NCBI GenBank assembly: GCA_024349245.1
Contig: JALDNG010000001.1
Span: 632,001 to 696,000 of the forward strand
DNA from: Neodontobutis hainanensis
Taxonomy: Eukaryota > Chordata > Actinopteri > Gobiiformes > Odontobutidae
Direction: 5' to 3'
DNA: 64,000 bases
In this document: positions 25,336 to 38,515 of the stretch, in pieces
How the letters are laid out: each line of letters opens with the position of its first letter
Numbering within the stretch: position 1 is the first letter of the stretch
Made by a program: the position numbers and the translations under genes
The notes under the pieces: model-generated
Seen by the model: only the letters and a program-made list of their open reading frames with translations
The model's database searches: none
Told to the model about the DNA's origin: nothing

Positions 25336-27771
25336 GTTTTTTTTATGTATCAGGATTGAATTACACAAGTTTATATCCCCATATCCATCTGTCTTTTATA
25401 GATTTATCTGCTGTGATTTTCCACCTCAAGTGTCCACACCAATCAATATGCAGCCATTGCTTTTAACATTACGTAGCAGTCATTTTAGAAGTAGCATTAC
25501 AAATTTGAATAGCTTTCCATGTATTCTACGGTCTTTCGATCTACATTTCGCATTAAATTTTTGACTTTGATGACATTGTTAAGCGACTCCATTCCCCATT
25601 TGTGCTGAGGCGGCAGATGGAACGCGTCGAAGGTCGATACAAAGTTGTTTGTTGCTGCTGGAGATGGTTATATATAAAAAATTAAAAACTAAATTAGAGC
25701 CCTATTCTCCATTAAGCTCCTGAATCTGCCTGTGCACGTAGCATGTCGAAACAAGTCTGTACCGCGCAGCACACAAGGGATTATGGGTTTTTATACCACA
25801 AAGACGTTCATTGATTCTACACAATGCATATAAAGAAGTTATTTGCTTTATTGTAGATTGCTGAAGGCTTTGTTGGATTTGGACGATTTACTGATATATT
25901 TCTTGGTTGTAAAAGGTAATGGCAGTATCCTTCGGAAGATGTTGAGAGAAGAAAAAAGTTTCACGCTCGTTGGAAACAGCCTACGGTTCTGCAGATAAAT
26001 GGAGGCAGCTGCGAATAAACAAACCTGGAGACATCTAAAAAAAAAAAAATCTCCTTCCATCACTTCCCAGATCTCAAATATGGATTGAAAGCTGTCATAG
26101 TCTTCAAGCACGTCACCTAGAGGCTTTGAAAATGACGCTGCCTTGGAAGCGTTTTAAAAGTGACATTCAAACGACGCTTCTGTTTGGAAACGCTGAAAAA
26201 AACCCTCCAAGGTTTGCCGTCTAATAAATCCCAGCAGGACGAGAGATTACTTTTCTTTGCAAAGGATGTAATTACAAGAACGTTGGCTTTAACAGAGGAA
26301 TAAATTGGTAGGAGATCCAGATGCGAGATGGGGACACAGTGGGGAAAGAGGGAAATATATGACAACGGGATTTATAGCAATGCCTTTGTGTAGCTTCTTG
26401 GAGTCTTTGCCTTGCCTGTGTTTACCTGCCTGAGAGCTTCTTGTGTCCGAGCGTGTGCTAATCTGTGTTTGTAGTGAGGTTAATCCTTACCTGGCAAAGG
26501 AGCGCACTGGGTTAATCCGGAGCAGGTGGGAGCTGTGTCATGTGCACAAACACACACACACGTACATAAGTATTTCTCTGATTTCTCTGTAATGTTACAA
26601 AATAAAAGTGGCATCATCAGTTTTCAGTCACAATACTTTGTAGTGACTCATGAAAACTTTACTAGACTGTTGACTTCTCCAAAGACTTGTTACTCCGTCC
26701 AGAATATGGCGTCACATGACATTCACAATTATTGCATGAAGTCCAATATGACACGCTAATAAAACTTCAATTGTCTTGAATGAAATTGAGAAGGACAAAG
26801 TGGCCATGTGGTTTCTGCTTCAGAAAGCCAGCCACTGTTCTCGATCAGCATCTTGTGTTGATTTGTTGACACAGACATTCCTACAGCAATCTCCACTAAA
26901 TCAAATATTGCTTACGCCCTTACATTTTTTTCCCTTCCCTGTAACTGCACGCATGACCCAGTGTGCTCATTTGTCATCTATTTTTTTTCTTCTTCTTCTT
27001 CCATTTCACACAGAAGCAGTCAGACGTGTCACCTTTTCCTCCACACGCTCTGCTCTGTATTCACATACACTCACACTGAGCCATATGTTTCCATCAGCAG
27101 GGGTGTGATGTTCACTCATAACAGGATTATAGCAGCCAAAGGAAATTAGTCTTCTCTCATTTATCTCATTTACGTAGTTCTGTCTCTTCCCACTTTCACT
27201 TGTGTTTTTATTACTCCGACTGTACCTTCGTTTCTGTCTCTGCTCATTTCATTTGTTGCTCAAGCGTGGTACATTCTGTCTGACCATCCTTTTTTTTTCC
27301 GCAACCTCATTTTCAGCTGTTTATCTTCTTTCTGCAGTTGGACTTTTTCCTCGCCTATCTTGCTCATGTGTTGTACAATATGCAATATATGTCACTGTTT
27401 TTATCAAAAATGAATCTTCATATGCTCCTAAATTTAGCAGTCGTATGTCGGAATCCCCGTGGAATCTCTGATCAATCCGTGCGATCAGTTCCAGTTGGCA
27501 GCCAAGTCTTGCATCAGCTGCATACATTTTCAAAAGTCCTACTTCTTTGGTCCAATTAAAGATTGCTACAGTCATGTAAAAAAGTTACTCTTTAAATTCT
27601 ATTTCAGCTGCTGTGTAAGGGAACAAAACCTGATATATAGAAGTCAGACGGGTGAATAATAGCACCTGAATGCAACTGCCACTGTTTGAAGCTACTGGCA
27701 TAGCTCACATGGACCCAAAAGTTTGGATCTTAACATATTACCAAAAATTTGGTTTTGACGTCACCTTGTCA
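25336..27771. other. Non-coding stretch, no gene recognised
   Basis: About 2.4 kb of AT-rich DNA with no recognisable exon, RNA gene or repeat family. Open frames such as 26776-27108 (110 codons) show no domain and are out of keeping with the exon structure of the only gene present. Confidence 0.55.
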
Positions 27772-28120
27772 TTGTTCATTCATTCATTTATTCATTCATT
27801 CATTTTCTTCCAATTGGTCCCATTTGGAGTCGTGGGTGACTAGAGCCTATCCCAGCAACTTTGGGCTTGAGGGGGGCACACCCTGGACAATGGCCAATTA
27901 GTCGCAGGGTTAACCCTTAGAGACAGACACTGACAAACAACCATTCACTCTCACATTCATGCACCAGGGACACTTTAAATATGCCAGGTGACCTATACAT
28001 GGATGTGTTTGGGTGGTGGGAGGAAGGACCCGGGGAGAACCCACAGAAACACTCGGAGGACTGGGAGACTCCTCACAGAAAGGATTTGGCGGAGGATGTT
28101 TGAGGGGTTTGAACTCACGC
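27772..28120 (-). mobile_element. Reverse-oriented copy of the (GAAT)-tailed SINE family
   Basis: It begins on the + strand with a CATTCATTCATTTATTCATT tail, then GAGCCTATCCCAGCAACTTT, CACCCTGGACAATGGCCAAT, TAGTCGCAGGGTTAACCC and CATTCACTCTCACATTCATG. These are the reverse complements of the body blocks of the SINE at 16826-17149. The head end near 28080-28120 still has a degenerate B-box region (GGTTTGAACTCACG). Decayed copy. Confidence 0.8.
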
Positions 28121-28910
28121 TTGTCCTTGCACATATGCAAATTTTAACATGGAGACCTGACTTGTATTGTCACATTGCTCTGGTCATTACTTTGCTGCTG
28201 TGACATATGTGGTCTTGGCTTCACTGACATCATACACCATACTTCTGAACGGTACGCAGCTGATCTGACCATTACCATCACTGAAAATGCGGTTGACCGG
28301 CTCACTTTCTGCCCTCCACACTCTTCACTTGCTTGCACCTTTCTGTCCGTCCATCTCCTTTCAATTTCTCCCCCCATCCATTCTCTTCCTCTGTTTCCTT
28401 TCCCCCTGCAGATGACGGGTGTCAACTCTATATTTTAGAGCTTGTAAATGTATTTTCTCCAGACAGCTGCACACACACACACACACACTCTCTTTTTATT
28501 TGCAGTGGTTTGGCCCATTTGTGCCTCTCCAGCTGAAGAGAGGGCTGGAGTACATCTGTGGCAGCCCTCAAATAGTTACACTTTTTTGTGCCACCACATT
28601 GCAGAGGGATTTGGGTTTGCGGCAGCCGATGGGGAACAAGGAAGGTCACTACATTAGCTGAGAATAAGTCTCCCACTGACAGAAACTAGTTTGCCCTAAT
28701 TTGACATTGCGGTTGACATAAACTCGTCATCTGTTCCTCCTACTTTCCCAATCATCCTTTTCTTTCTCACTGTCACTTCCACTGTCTCCAAATGTCTTCT
28801 TTCCTCTCCATCACTTCCTCTCATCTCGCAGTAATGACCTGATCTGATTGGATTTGGTCTCCGATTCCTTCCGTGGCTAATAGCCGTGTCCGTTGCCAAG
28901 CAGCGATGTG

Positions 28911-28940
28911 CCACAACAGCCACAAACATGGCTGTTGTGG
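28911..28940. repeat. Perfect 12-bp inverted repeat with 6-nt loop
   Basis: CCACAACAGCCA at 28911-28922 and its exact reverse complement TGGCTGTTGTGG at 28929-28940 are separated by CAAACA. It could form a cruciform or RNA hairpin. No T run follows, and no small-RNA promoter or precursor architecture was recognised. Confidence 0.9.
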
Positions 28941-29764
28941 TGGGAAAAGGCTGAGGACGAAGATAGATCAGTTGTTTGCCCTTGTGGGTCTTCTTTACTT
29001 ACAGTTTCGGCGCGCTCTACTATGACAGCGTTAGGCCTGTTGGGACTGGCCCTCCATGATGGATCAGACACTTATTATGGACGTATCCATAATCCGGCAG
29101 TGTGCAGTCTATTAGAAACACATTTGGGGATGAGAAGTACAGTTTTTTTTATAATCTCCCAGTGGCTGTGTGACATATAAGTGACATTTAGCGTTCCAGT
29201 CAGTTAATTATCAGTTCATTTCAATCTGAACTGGGCCTTTCCACTGAGAATACACAATGGAAAGGTTGCTCAACCATATTACCATTGGGGCCATAAATAT
29301 AACATAGCACTAGTTTGACTATATGTATTGTAGTTTAAGTTTGAGCAGTTTTAACAGTTGCCAAAGCGCCTTGGAACCTTGGAAAAAAAAGTATTTGTCT
29401 GCCCACTTGTTCTAGTGTTTATGTGTCCGTATCTCAGATGAGCACCTGTATTGAATTCTTTTCTTATTTCTTGTTATTTGACTCTGTAATGCAACCCAAT
29501 GTACACTATCTTCCATAACTTATATTATAAATCTGTCTCACAAGCAATGTCAGTAAAAAATGCATGGCCCTCAAAACACAAGTCCTACTCAAGTCTGTTG
29601 GCTGTTATAAAGTTTTTAACACTAGCAGATGGAGCAAGAAGGCTATAAGGCTGTAGTGACCTTGTGTTGCATTGCCCTCAAGCTTTCTGTGTCTATGTAG
29701 TTCACCTAATACGCATCTAAAGAATGTGTCTGTCTGAAATGTTGATATGCATTTTGTCTTAAAG

Positions 29765-29905
29765 TCAGAGTGACCATACATCCAGGTTTTCTGCGGACAG
29801 TCCTGATTTTAAGTCCCCTGTCCCATGTTTTTGTGGATATCTATAAAACACTAATATGTCCTGGTTTTTCCCTGTCCCTGTCCCAAATGTCCATAATTTC
29901 AACCA
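29765..29905. repeat. Dispersed repeat, possibly DNA-transposon derived
   Basis: Starts CAGAGTGACCATACATCCAG and contains GGACAGTCCTGATTTTAAGT and CACTAATATGTCCTGG, ending near GTCCCTGTCCCAAATGTCC. Part of it recurs at 60740-60835. The CAG...GTGACCA start resembles ends of some hAT-type elements, but no partner inverted end was found. Family assignment is tentative. Confidence 0.5.
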
Positions 29906-31722
29906 ATGCTAGAGCCAATGTTGTTGTTGTGCATTTCTGTTTGAATGTCAATCACAGAGTTACCATGGCAATGGCAATATTAACCAATTGAAAAAGAGTG
30001 TTTCGCAGATCTGTAGCTCAATAATGATTGGTTTTTAAGTGCCAAGCTATTGCTGTCCTTCTGCAGCATTCACTGTTTGACCATCATCCAAAAAGAAACA
30101 AACAAGCTCTAGGAACAATCCAACTGCAACTCCAACTCCGTCTCCTCTATGTGGTGGGTATTTAGCATTCGGCAGTACAGTCCTGAGCATCCTGTGAGTT
30201 TCAGCATGTAGCCTTTAGCCAGTGTAGTGCAGCTGACATTCGAGCAACATGCTAATGTCCACTACCTTCTCACTGACAGCACAGATGCAGCCAGTCACTT
30301 TTCATTGTGTTCCTGCAGAATTAATAACTTTTGGTGGCTATTGCCTTTATGTCCATTAAGAGTGTATTGTTGGTTTGCTTAACTTCTGTTTCACTAAACA
30401 CTGAAAGGTGATAAAGATCATAACTTGTGAATGAAAACCACAATATGACTCCTTCTAATTGCAAATAGTTTCAAATGTCAGGTGGATGGACAGTAGTACA
30501 CATGTTTGAAAAAGAATCTTCCATTGACAGTAGAAGAGGATTAGATCAGCCCTGAGGAAATGGAGATTTATCATTTCAGCATAACACAGCTGAACTTTCC
30601 ACCTCTTTATTAAGTAATACTAAAATCTGATGACGTGAAATCTACTTTATTGTCTTTATTTTACTTGTAAATTTGAGTTTGGGTGATTATTTATGTTGGG
30701 CCCAGTAACTGATTTGTGAATTATCAATCATTTTGTGTGTTCAGCATTTTTTTTCCCCATCCACTGCTTTTTCAAAACACCTACCCATTTATTTCAGAAA
30801 CATCAAGCAATTTCAAGCAATTTCCTGAAATAGAAAACACCTTTCGCAGACACTGTCATGGATATGTGCATGTATCAGCTTTCTGTAAAACCAACCATGT
30901 CTGAAAGGCCACTGACAAATGACTGCTCTGCAGGTGACATGTTGCCAACAGGTGAACAAACACGGGACAAATTAGACAATAACTAGGCCACCCCATGGTA
31001 TTTCAGACTCAATTACAACCTACATTGTCTCTAACAGCCAGCGGTCATCCCTGGGGACCTCATTTCTTCAATCCTTGCAGCCCAGGCAGAGACAAGTAAC
31101 TGTGACAGCTCAAACAATAGTCCCTCAACATGCAGCGGCATATCCGTCAGCTTTCTAGGCAACTCTTTGTTTGGAGAGTCTTTTATTCATCGGTTTTCCA
31201 AAGCGTATAGTTCACATAGTCATTGCCACCTTCTTTGCTAATAACCCGCCAGCAACAGGGAATTCGTCTTGCTTTGACCATTGCACTTTGTGTTATGTTG
31301 AAAAATGAATGAAACCAGAACTTGCTGCATTTCAAGCACAGCGTCCTCAACATGAGCCCCGGCTAAATGCCTCAATGACTCAAGTTAAACAAGGTGTTTC
31401 TGCATTTGTGTTTGCTTTCCTGGAGAGACTGCTCCTTTCTGCCCTTTCTTCTTTGAGAGCCATTAAATTGGACAAAGCCAATGCTAATGGCACCGAGGTG
31501 TTAATATAAGAATGTAGAAGTAGATACACCCGCTGTGAGGTGTCCTACTGATAAGTGGAATAGCACTGGCCAAGCAATGGCTTTGGCATTTACGTGTTTC
31601 TTTCTTTTATTCAGCACCACAAGAGGAGCTTAATGCTATTTATGCTAATACTTATGCTTAAGCACCAATGTTTGCAAATGTCATGGGTCAGTCCAGGTGA
31701 AATCAACAGAGGCCTCTTGGAA

Positions 31723-32035
31723 TTCCTTCATTTATTTTCTTCTGCTTAGTCCAGTTAGGGGGTCACAGCTGATTGGAGCCTATTCTAGCAACTTTGGGCC
31801 TGAGGCGGGGTACACCCTGGACAATGGCCAATTAGTCGCAGGGCTAACATTATGAGACAGACAGTGACAGACAACTATTCACTCTCACATTTATTCACTA
31901 GGGACACTTAAGTGTTTCTAATTATCCTATACATGCATATGTTTGTGGGGCAGACTCCTCACAGAAAGGCCGAGGATGTTTGAGTCGGCCGGGGTTTAAA
32001 CTCACAACCTTCTTGTGAGGGAGGCGCACTAACCC
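31723..32035 (-). mobile_element. Reverse-oriented copy of the (GAAT)-tailed SINE family
   Basis: Contains GATTGGAGCCTATTCTAGCA, GGGGTACACCCTGGACAATG, TAGTCGCAGGGCTAACAT, CACTCTCACATTTATTCAC and the head region GGTTTAAACTCACAACCTTC. These are reverse complements of the SINE at 16826-17149. Compared with the copy at 27772-28120 it lacks part of the segment after GTTTGTGGGG (about 31945). Decayed. Confidence 0.8.
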
Positions 32036-32351
32036 CTTTAAACGTAAAGCTAATAAATGTAATTAATGTTCCTTATACCTCACTTTGTATGGGCTCTTTT
32101 GCTTATTAGTTTGAGATATTTAAAAAAAATAAGGTGTTACAGGCCAAAATCCAGGATACTTTAAAATTAAACTAAACTTTATAAACCCTAACTTTATTTT
32201 TTGGTGGCAGAGGAGTCAAATTTTCACTTGAAAGCATTTGCTCACAGGCTAATTTGCCTTCTTGGTTGGCATTTCCAGTTGGCAAAATCAGGAATTTTTG
32301 CATGTAAACATAGTATGACATTAGACACTGATAGCTCTGGACTACATAAAA

Positions 32352-32413
32352 AACATAGTTCTGATAATTCTATTAACATAGTTCTGATAATTCTATAACA
32401 TAGTTCTGATAAT
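32352..32413. repeat. 22-23-bp tandem repeat, 2.7 copies
   Basis: AACATAGTTCTGATAATTCT-type units start at 32352, 32375 and 32397 with nearly no divergence, so the duplication is recent. Confidence 0.9.
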
Positions 32414-35400
32414 AGTTCTATTGTTCTCACTGCGGTAGTACACCTAAAAATGGGCTTCATAGTCAATGTTTGCTAAGTTTGCCATTAAAAAACCAGGTGC
32501 TCTAGGCACAGCACAGAGGGGAATGCAAATCATAATGCCTCTGATTGACAATGTCCACCATAACATAATATAAATCACAGAACTGAAAAGAGAGTCCAAT
32601 AATATGAGGTTTCAAGATTATAATAAGGTCCCACAGCTAGTGCCTATGGTGTTCATTCACTCTATAACCTTGCCATGTCATGACTATTTGTTTATCTTGA
32701 ATACATTTGCTTATTTTTGAAGGAACGTAGTTTTTTAAATGTTTTCACCTCATCACTGAAGATAACTTTTAAAAGCTTTTATTTATCATTGTTTATGTTT
32801 AAAAGCTGCTGGAATATGTTAAGTAAAGACACATGGAGACTACATGAAGAGCAATGTGTTGGCATGTTATGAGCATGTTATGTTGTGAGCATTGTTTATG
32901 CAAGGGAACCCCTCCAGACTGGCAGGATGCACAAAATCCCCACTGAGCCTGTTGAGCGAGTGCACTGTTCTCTACAGTTGTGCGCTGGTGAAGCTGGCCG
33001 ACTGAACACGCTGCTTTGAAAGACAAAATCTGTTGTTGGACTGGAGCTGGGCATGATTGAGACCATGACAACATTAGTGCTATCCTTTACAATCCCAACC
33101 ACCTATTGTACAATGAACTGTAATAAATGGGATGTTTTTTGTAGATAGGCTTAATCTTCAGCATATTCTAGTGCTCGCTAATATATTTCAACCTGCTGAC
33201 AGATCAAAGGAACACTTACTGTCATGAGCCAAGAAAGCAAAGGTTTGAACCTAAGCCACTAGTGGTATCAAGACCCTCTTTGTACTTTTAACACTCTCCA
33301 TGAGCTGCAAACTTGTTTTGTTGCTGCAATGGTATGTTGTTTCTGAATTCCATTTGTTTTTGTCACTATGCGCTGTTTGTTGAGCTTCAGTGGACGTTAG
33401 GTATGCTGTGCGCCTGGATGACTGCCTCCCGCTGTTCGGCCTCCTTGTTAACTGCAGGTTGTGTTGCCGGCGCTGCTTTTCTCACAGTGAGGGGCGCTGA
33501 GACATTTTTCCCTCCGGAGGGAATAGACAACGAGGAAACTTCAGGAAACATCTGAAGACTATTGTTTTGGCAACGTCCCGAGCCAAGAAGCTGTCACGAA
33601 TTGGATATTTTGATAAATTCTTCCCTCATATAAACAGCTTCTGCTTCAAAATTACAAATAGTGTTTTTAAATTACATTTTTGCACGGTTAATGATTTGTG
33701 CTAATGATGTACTCTGTCTCAAAGGTGGGATGTGTACGATTTATGGCGTTCTAAATGGAATGTGTTATTTATAATTGCAGTTTTACTGATGTCTACAGGC
33801 TATTACATATATCATAACACTGGAGTCTCTGGAGGACTTTTCACAATTTATGCCTTTAAACAGCCTCCATATGTTGTTTTTTTCCTTTCGAAGAGCAGTA
33901 TCTTTTTGAAATAACTTTTTTATGTAATACACAGCAGAATTGTAGAAGTATACAACAGAGCTACACCCAGATCCATTACAGTCATAGCAGCAGCAGCATC
34001 ATCTTTTTTATATTAGAAAGACTTCATTGGCTCCATCTTTGCTGCCTGTTACTGTCGCTGTCCGGAGTGCTGATCCCAGAGCTGTCCCTGGTCCTGATCA
34101 ACATTTGATTAGCAGGAACAAAATGCTAAAAAGGACTAGCATTTGTTGACGCCTTATCTTACTTAACACACTCTTTGCTGCTGCTTTTCCACTACATTTC
34201 CCAGTCTTCACCTGTAATTGTCAAATTTTCATTCACTATAAATTTCAGCTGTCATCTATCATATGTGTTCAATGTTGCCAACTGATTATATTGGGAATGG
34301 GATTGTAATGGGAAATACATTCGAATGCATGTGTTAGCTGACTCGACATGTTGTGCTTATTCTAATTCTTTTGAAGTCAAGTGATTATTTTGTGATGGGG
34401 TTGAGATATGCCACTCTGAATGAACTCGAAAGAAATATAGAAGTACATCAAACCAGGAATTGATTTCAAAAAGCGCTGTGAGACAAAATCAAATGCTTAT
34501 GTAAGAGCCGATATGCAACCCGTTGTCCCTCATTTGACACCAGCATAGATTCAAAACCCTTTCATCCAACTCCTCTATGTGCTTAATATAATACATTGTT
34601 ATAATATACTTTGATGAATACATTTCTGCATCTTGTTCATTTGCAAACTGACATTTGCACATTGTTTGGTGTCCGCTGTCTTTGTATTTGCAGCAAAAAA
34701 AACAAAAATCGCAGTTCCAAAGCTGCTTCCCCTGCTGAGATAAAACGCTGTTCCTTTAAAGACTGTGGCTAAATGACTGTTGGCAGCCCACAGACGTTTT
34801 CTAAAGACTGCCTTCTGGATACAGTAGACAGTTTGACATGGATTTTTATCTTCTGTCTTTTACTTTGTGTCCTCCATTTTTCTGGCCTTGTCTGTTCTCT
34901 TAAAGGTCAGGCCATTTGGACTGTCTTATATGGGAACTTTTGATGCATGCCTATAACTTTGTCTGCTGAATAGGAGCGACTTGCAGTGATCATTTTAGCC
35001 TTAATTAGATAGCATCTGTCCGAATAGGTAGTGTTTGGCAATATTTCAAATGATGACTGCCACAATTGAAACAAATGTGTTTGTAACATTTTTCAAACTT
35101 TTTACTGTTAATTACGAAACTTAGAGGCTTCTTCCCTTTTCAATAGTATGTTTTCTTAACTCTTAAAAGTCTGAGTGCTTTTTAACACTTGTATAGCTAC
35201 AATATGCAACTGATTAAGCCAGTGTTGTCATTACAGTTCGAAGTGACTGAATGAATATGTGATTTTTTTTTGGAGAACTTTAGCTACCGTTGCTCAAACA
35301 TTGATACTGTGTGTAGTTTCCCTCTGATGGTTTGTAGTGAGGTTTGCTCTGATGCTATTGCAACAGACCTTTAGACTGCGTATTGTACAAACAGAATGAC

Positions 35401-36470
35401 TTATGAAAAGAAGTGTTCCCATAGTGTTCCCACTATCTGGACTCAAACATAAATTGGAAAATATCTCGTGCTTTAGTGCGACTCAGGGTGTGGGAAGGGT
35501 CTATTACTAAAGCTTTATTCATTTGGTGTCTTTAAAGTAGTGTATAAACCCTGGAAAGAATAGACACAATAGAACATAGAGTTACCTCTTTGTATTTTGT
35601 TTTCTCAACTCTTTTTCTCGAGCCAATTCTCTGTTGTTCTTTTTTCTCAGTCAATCTCCTTTTCCTGTTGTGCGTCAGAGTTGCTCGGTTTCTACAACCA
35701 CCTCTTTGTAACCATCTCTCCAGTTGATTTCCCTCCTTTGCTTGCCGTTCCGTCACCTCGCCTGGACCCAGATTAAGCTATTAATGCCGACGTCTCTTAA
35801 ATGAGACGCATGAATGCGTGCTGTGTGTGTGTCCATGCATAACTCGCGTGTCGTCACGTTTCAGGTCTCAGCCGGCGAAAACAGCATTTTAAATGGACTA
35901 TTGATCGCGCCTCCTGCTCTCAGTGTTTCCTGCCTTCTCTGCCGAGTCTCACACGCTTTGACACTTGGTGCAAACATGCAAATATAAACTCTGGCAAACA
36001 CACATTTATATTGTGAGCATGCCGAGTTTGAGGTTCAACAAATCCATGCACTCGCTTTTATTTTGGTACAGCCCTAATGTTTAGCAGTTGTACTAGTATG
36101 TACATTTATGCCAAACCAGGGATTTGCAGATCCTGTTCATGTTTGAAAACTTTGGTGATAACGGAGATCCATGTCTGATTGTAAAGACCATAAAACAAGT
36201 TACTTCCAAAACACGTAACAATGTTTTCTAATAAGACCAATGTGTCAAATATGTTGTGTCTGACTTTGTACTTTTTAACGATGACCTTTAATGTTTGGTT
36301 TTGGGAATACACTTTGTACATTAATGTGTTAGATGAGGAATATTCCATTCTCATAGGTGTTGTTGCCTACAGTAGAGCATCATGGGAATCCAAACCTGCT
36401 GTAGAGGAGATTGTTTGCTACAAGCCTTTTGTTTCATTCATGTTTCAGCGCCATTATCTTCTGCTGAACA

Positions 36471-36610
<140 letters not shown>

Positions 36611-38180
36611 CTTTCTCATTGTGCATGTACCTGTGTATGTGTCCGGTGTCTCAATTTGGCACTGCTCAACACGGGACCTTTTAATTAAAGGGGTTAGTTT
36701 CATTATCAGCTTCATTAGTCAAAGCCTGGCTGCTGTCGACACACACACTCCTCTCACTGTACCGGCCTTGTATAGTGTTTAACCTGATGCTCACTTTTAG
36801 GATCAGAGTGTAATTTATTATGCGTAATAATGGGACGTGACCCTGTTTCCAGTCAAAGGAAAGGGGCGGGCTGTTATTGTAAGTCATCACGTCGTCGGAG
36901 AGTCACAGGCCACTCCACGTTGTTCTACTGCAAAGTCCCCAGCCATATGTTCACTTCCACATTTCATATTCAGCCCCAAATAGCTCCTTCATAATCTAAA
37001 TGACTGTGTTTTTTATGAGAATGGATTTGTTGCTGTGTAAATCATGTTTGAGATGAAAAGCTTTAGAGTAAATGTTACAGTTCTCAGATCAGGAGAAAGC
37101 AGCAATTTTAGTATAACAAAAAAAAAACGCTATGACCACTTTTATGAGGCTTTTATTCAATCAGCTTATGTCTGTGGAAAGTAAAACATCTCTAATGCTA
37201 CATTGCTTTTATCCTTTTACATTGTGTGACAAGAGAAACACCCTTGTTGCTTTATTTTGTCAAAACCTCACTAAAGCAGACCTCTAGCTTAATTGATGGC
37301 ACAGTTTGGTACGGCATGCTTTTAGGGGCGTTTTTCATTTGCACTAAACACAGCAGTCAGTTGATTGGATGATAGAAAAACTCAAAGGAATGACATTTTC
37401 TCAGATAAATCACACTCTTGTCCTTTTCAAATCACGAACAGTCCTATCCCAAGAAGTAATGTAATGTAGTGTACATTTTTCCCAACAAAGCTTTACAAAA
37501 ATATACAATTTTGACCAGATTTATGTTTAGCTGCATTCTGTAACAATGGCAAGAATAAAATTTGCTTATAAAATATAAATCTAAAAAGAAAAAATGTGTT
37601 GTGTGTACCACTAAGATGCTATATGAGAAAAAGTGTCCTCAGAATGTGAAAAATGTGTCTATTAAAATAGAAATTATTTCACATTTCCATAAAGCGCATA
37701 AAGAATACTGTATATTGTCACCTGCACATGACCTGGATGTAATAGGAAAAAAGATTTATCCCACAGACCTACTTCTAACTGAGTTCCAAACCAACTTTTG
37801 AGGTTTTTACTCCTCACAGTTGTAGCGAAGGGCATGCTCTATTATTTACAACTCCCATTCCTCACACTGAGTATTCCTGCTCCTGTTGTGGCAGTGTTTT
37901 GGCCTTAGGAGAACAAAACTTTACAGGAGCACTTTTAGTCCGGCAACTATTCCACTTGTATTCCATTTGCTACACAAATGTAACACAATGTTTCACTTAA
38001 CATGGATAATTTGTTCATTTTGACCTCTCTACATTTGCTCTCATAGGGACATGCTTTGGTTGTAGGTCAAGTTACACTTTTGTCTGTTTTATAAAATACT
38101 CCAGGGTTTCTACATCTGCTGTAAAATCTGGGAATATAAAGTTTTTTTTCAGTAACAGTTGCCGTGTAAATTTAACTTTC

Positions 38181-38515
38181 CGTTTTGACTTATTAAGGCA
38201 GCTGTAGTTTGCGTAGTTTGCGTTTTGACCCAATGAGGCTACTGTACTTTGCATTTCAGCCATTTGTGGCTGCTTGAGTTTAGGTTTTGACCTTGTAAGG
38301 CCTCTGTAGTTTAAGCTTTGACCCTTTGAGGCTGCTGTAGTTTAAGTTTTGAACCTCTGAAGCTACTGTAGTTTCAGTTCTTACCTAATGAGGCCATTGC
38401 AGTTTAAGTTTTGACCCTCTAAAGATGCAGGAGTTTGAGCTGTGGCCCTATTGAAACTGTTGCACCTTGGGTTTTGACCCTTTGAGGCTCCTGTAGTTTG
38501 AGCTTTGACTCTGGG
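38181..38515. repeat. Degenerate 31-bp minisatellite, about 10.5 copies
   Basis: Units with the approximate consensus GTTTTGACCCTTTGAGGCTG followed by CTGTAGTTTA recur at 31-bp spacing. Starts are 38181, 38221, 38252, 38283, 38314, 38345, 38376, 38407, 38438 and 38469, with a partial unit at 38500. A 9-bp partial duplication (CGTAGTTTG) lies between the first two. Units differ at several positions but keep phase, so the array is old and not recently homogenised. Stop codons exclude a coding repeat. The 38516-39681 stretch between it and exon 2 holds nothing recognised. Confidence 0.9.

Larger units (their letters stand above)
28121..31722. other. Non-coding stretch with one perfect hairpin and one dispersed repeat
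   Basis: No gene recognised. It contains the 12-bp inverted repeat at 28911-28940, a short CA run near 28470-28488 and the dispersed repeat at 29765-29905. A short frame at 28926-28970 reads LLWWEKAEDED, which resembles the start of muscle dystrophin but lacks a start codon and donor. It is discussed among the rejected items. Confidence 0.55.

Noticed and set aside
28926..28970. A frame reading LLWWEKAEDED, similar to the muscle dystrophin first-exon peptide MLWW..VED
   Set aside because: The position of the start codon is CTG, not ATG, no GT donor follows at the expected place, and the segment lies in the arm of a hairpin. Most likely coincidence.
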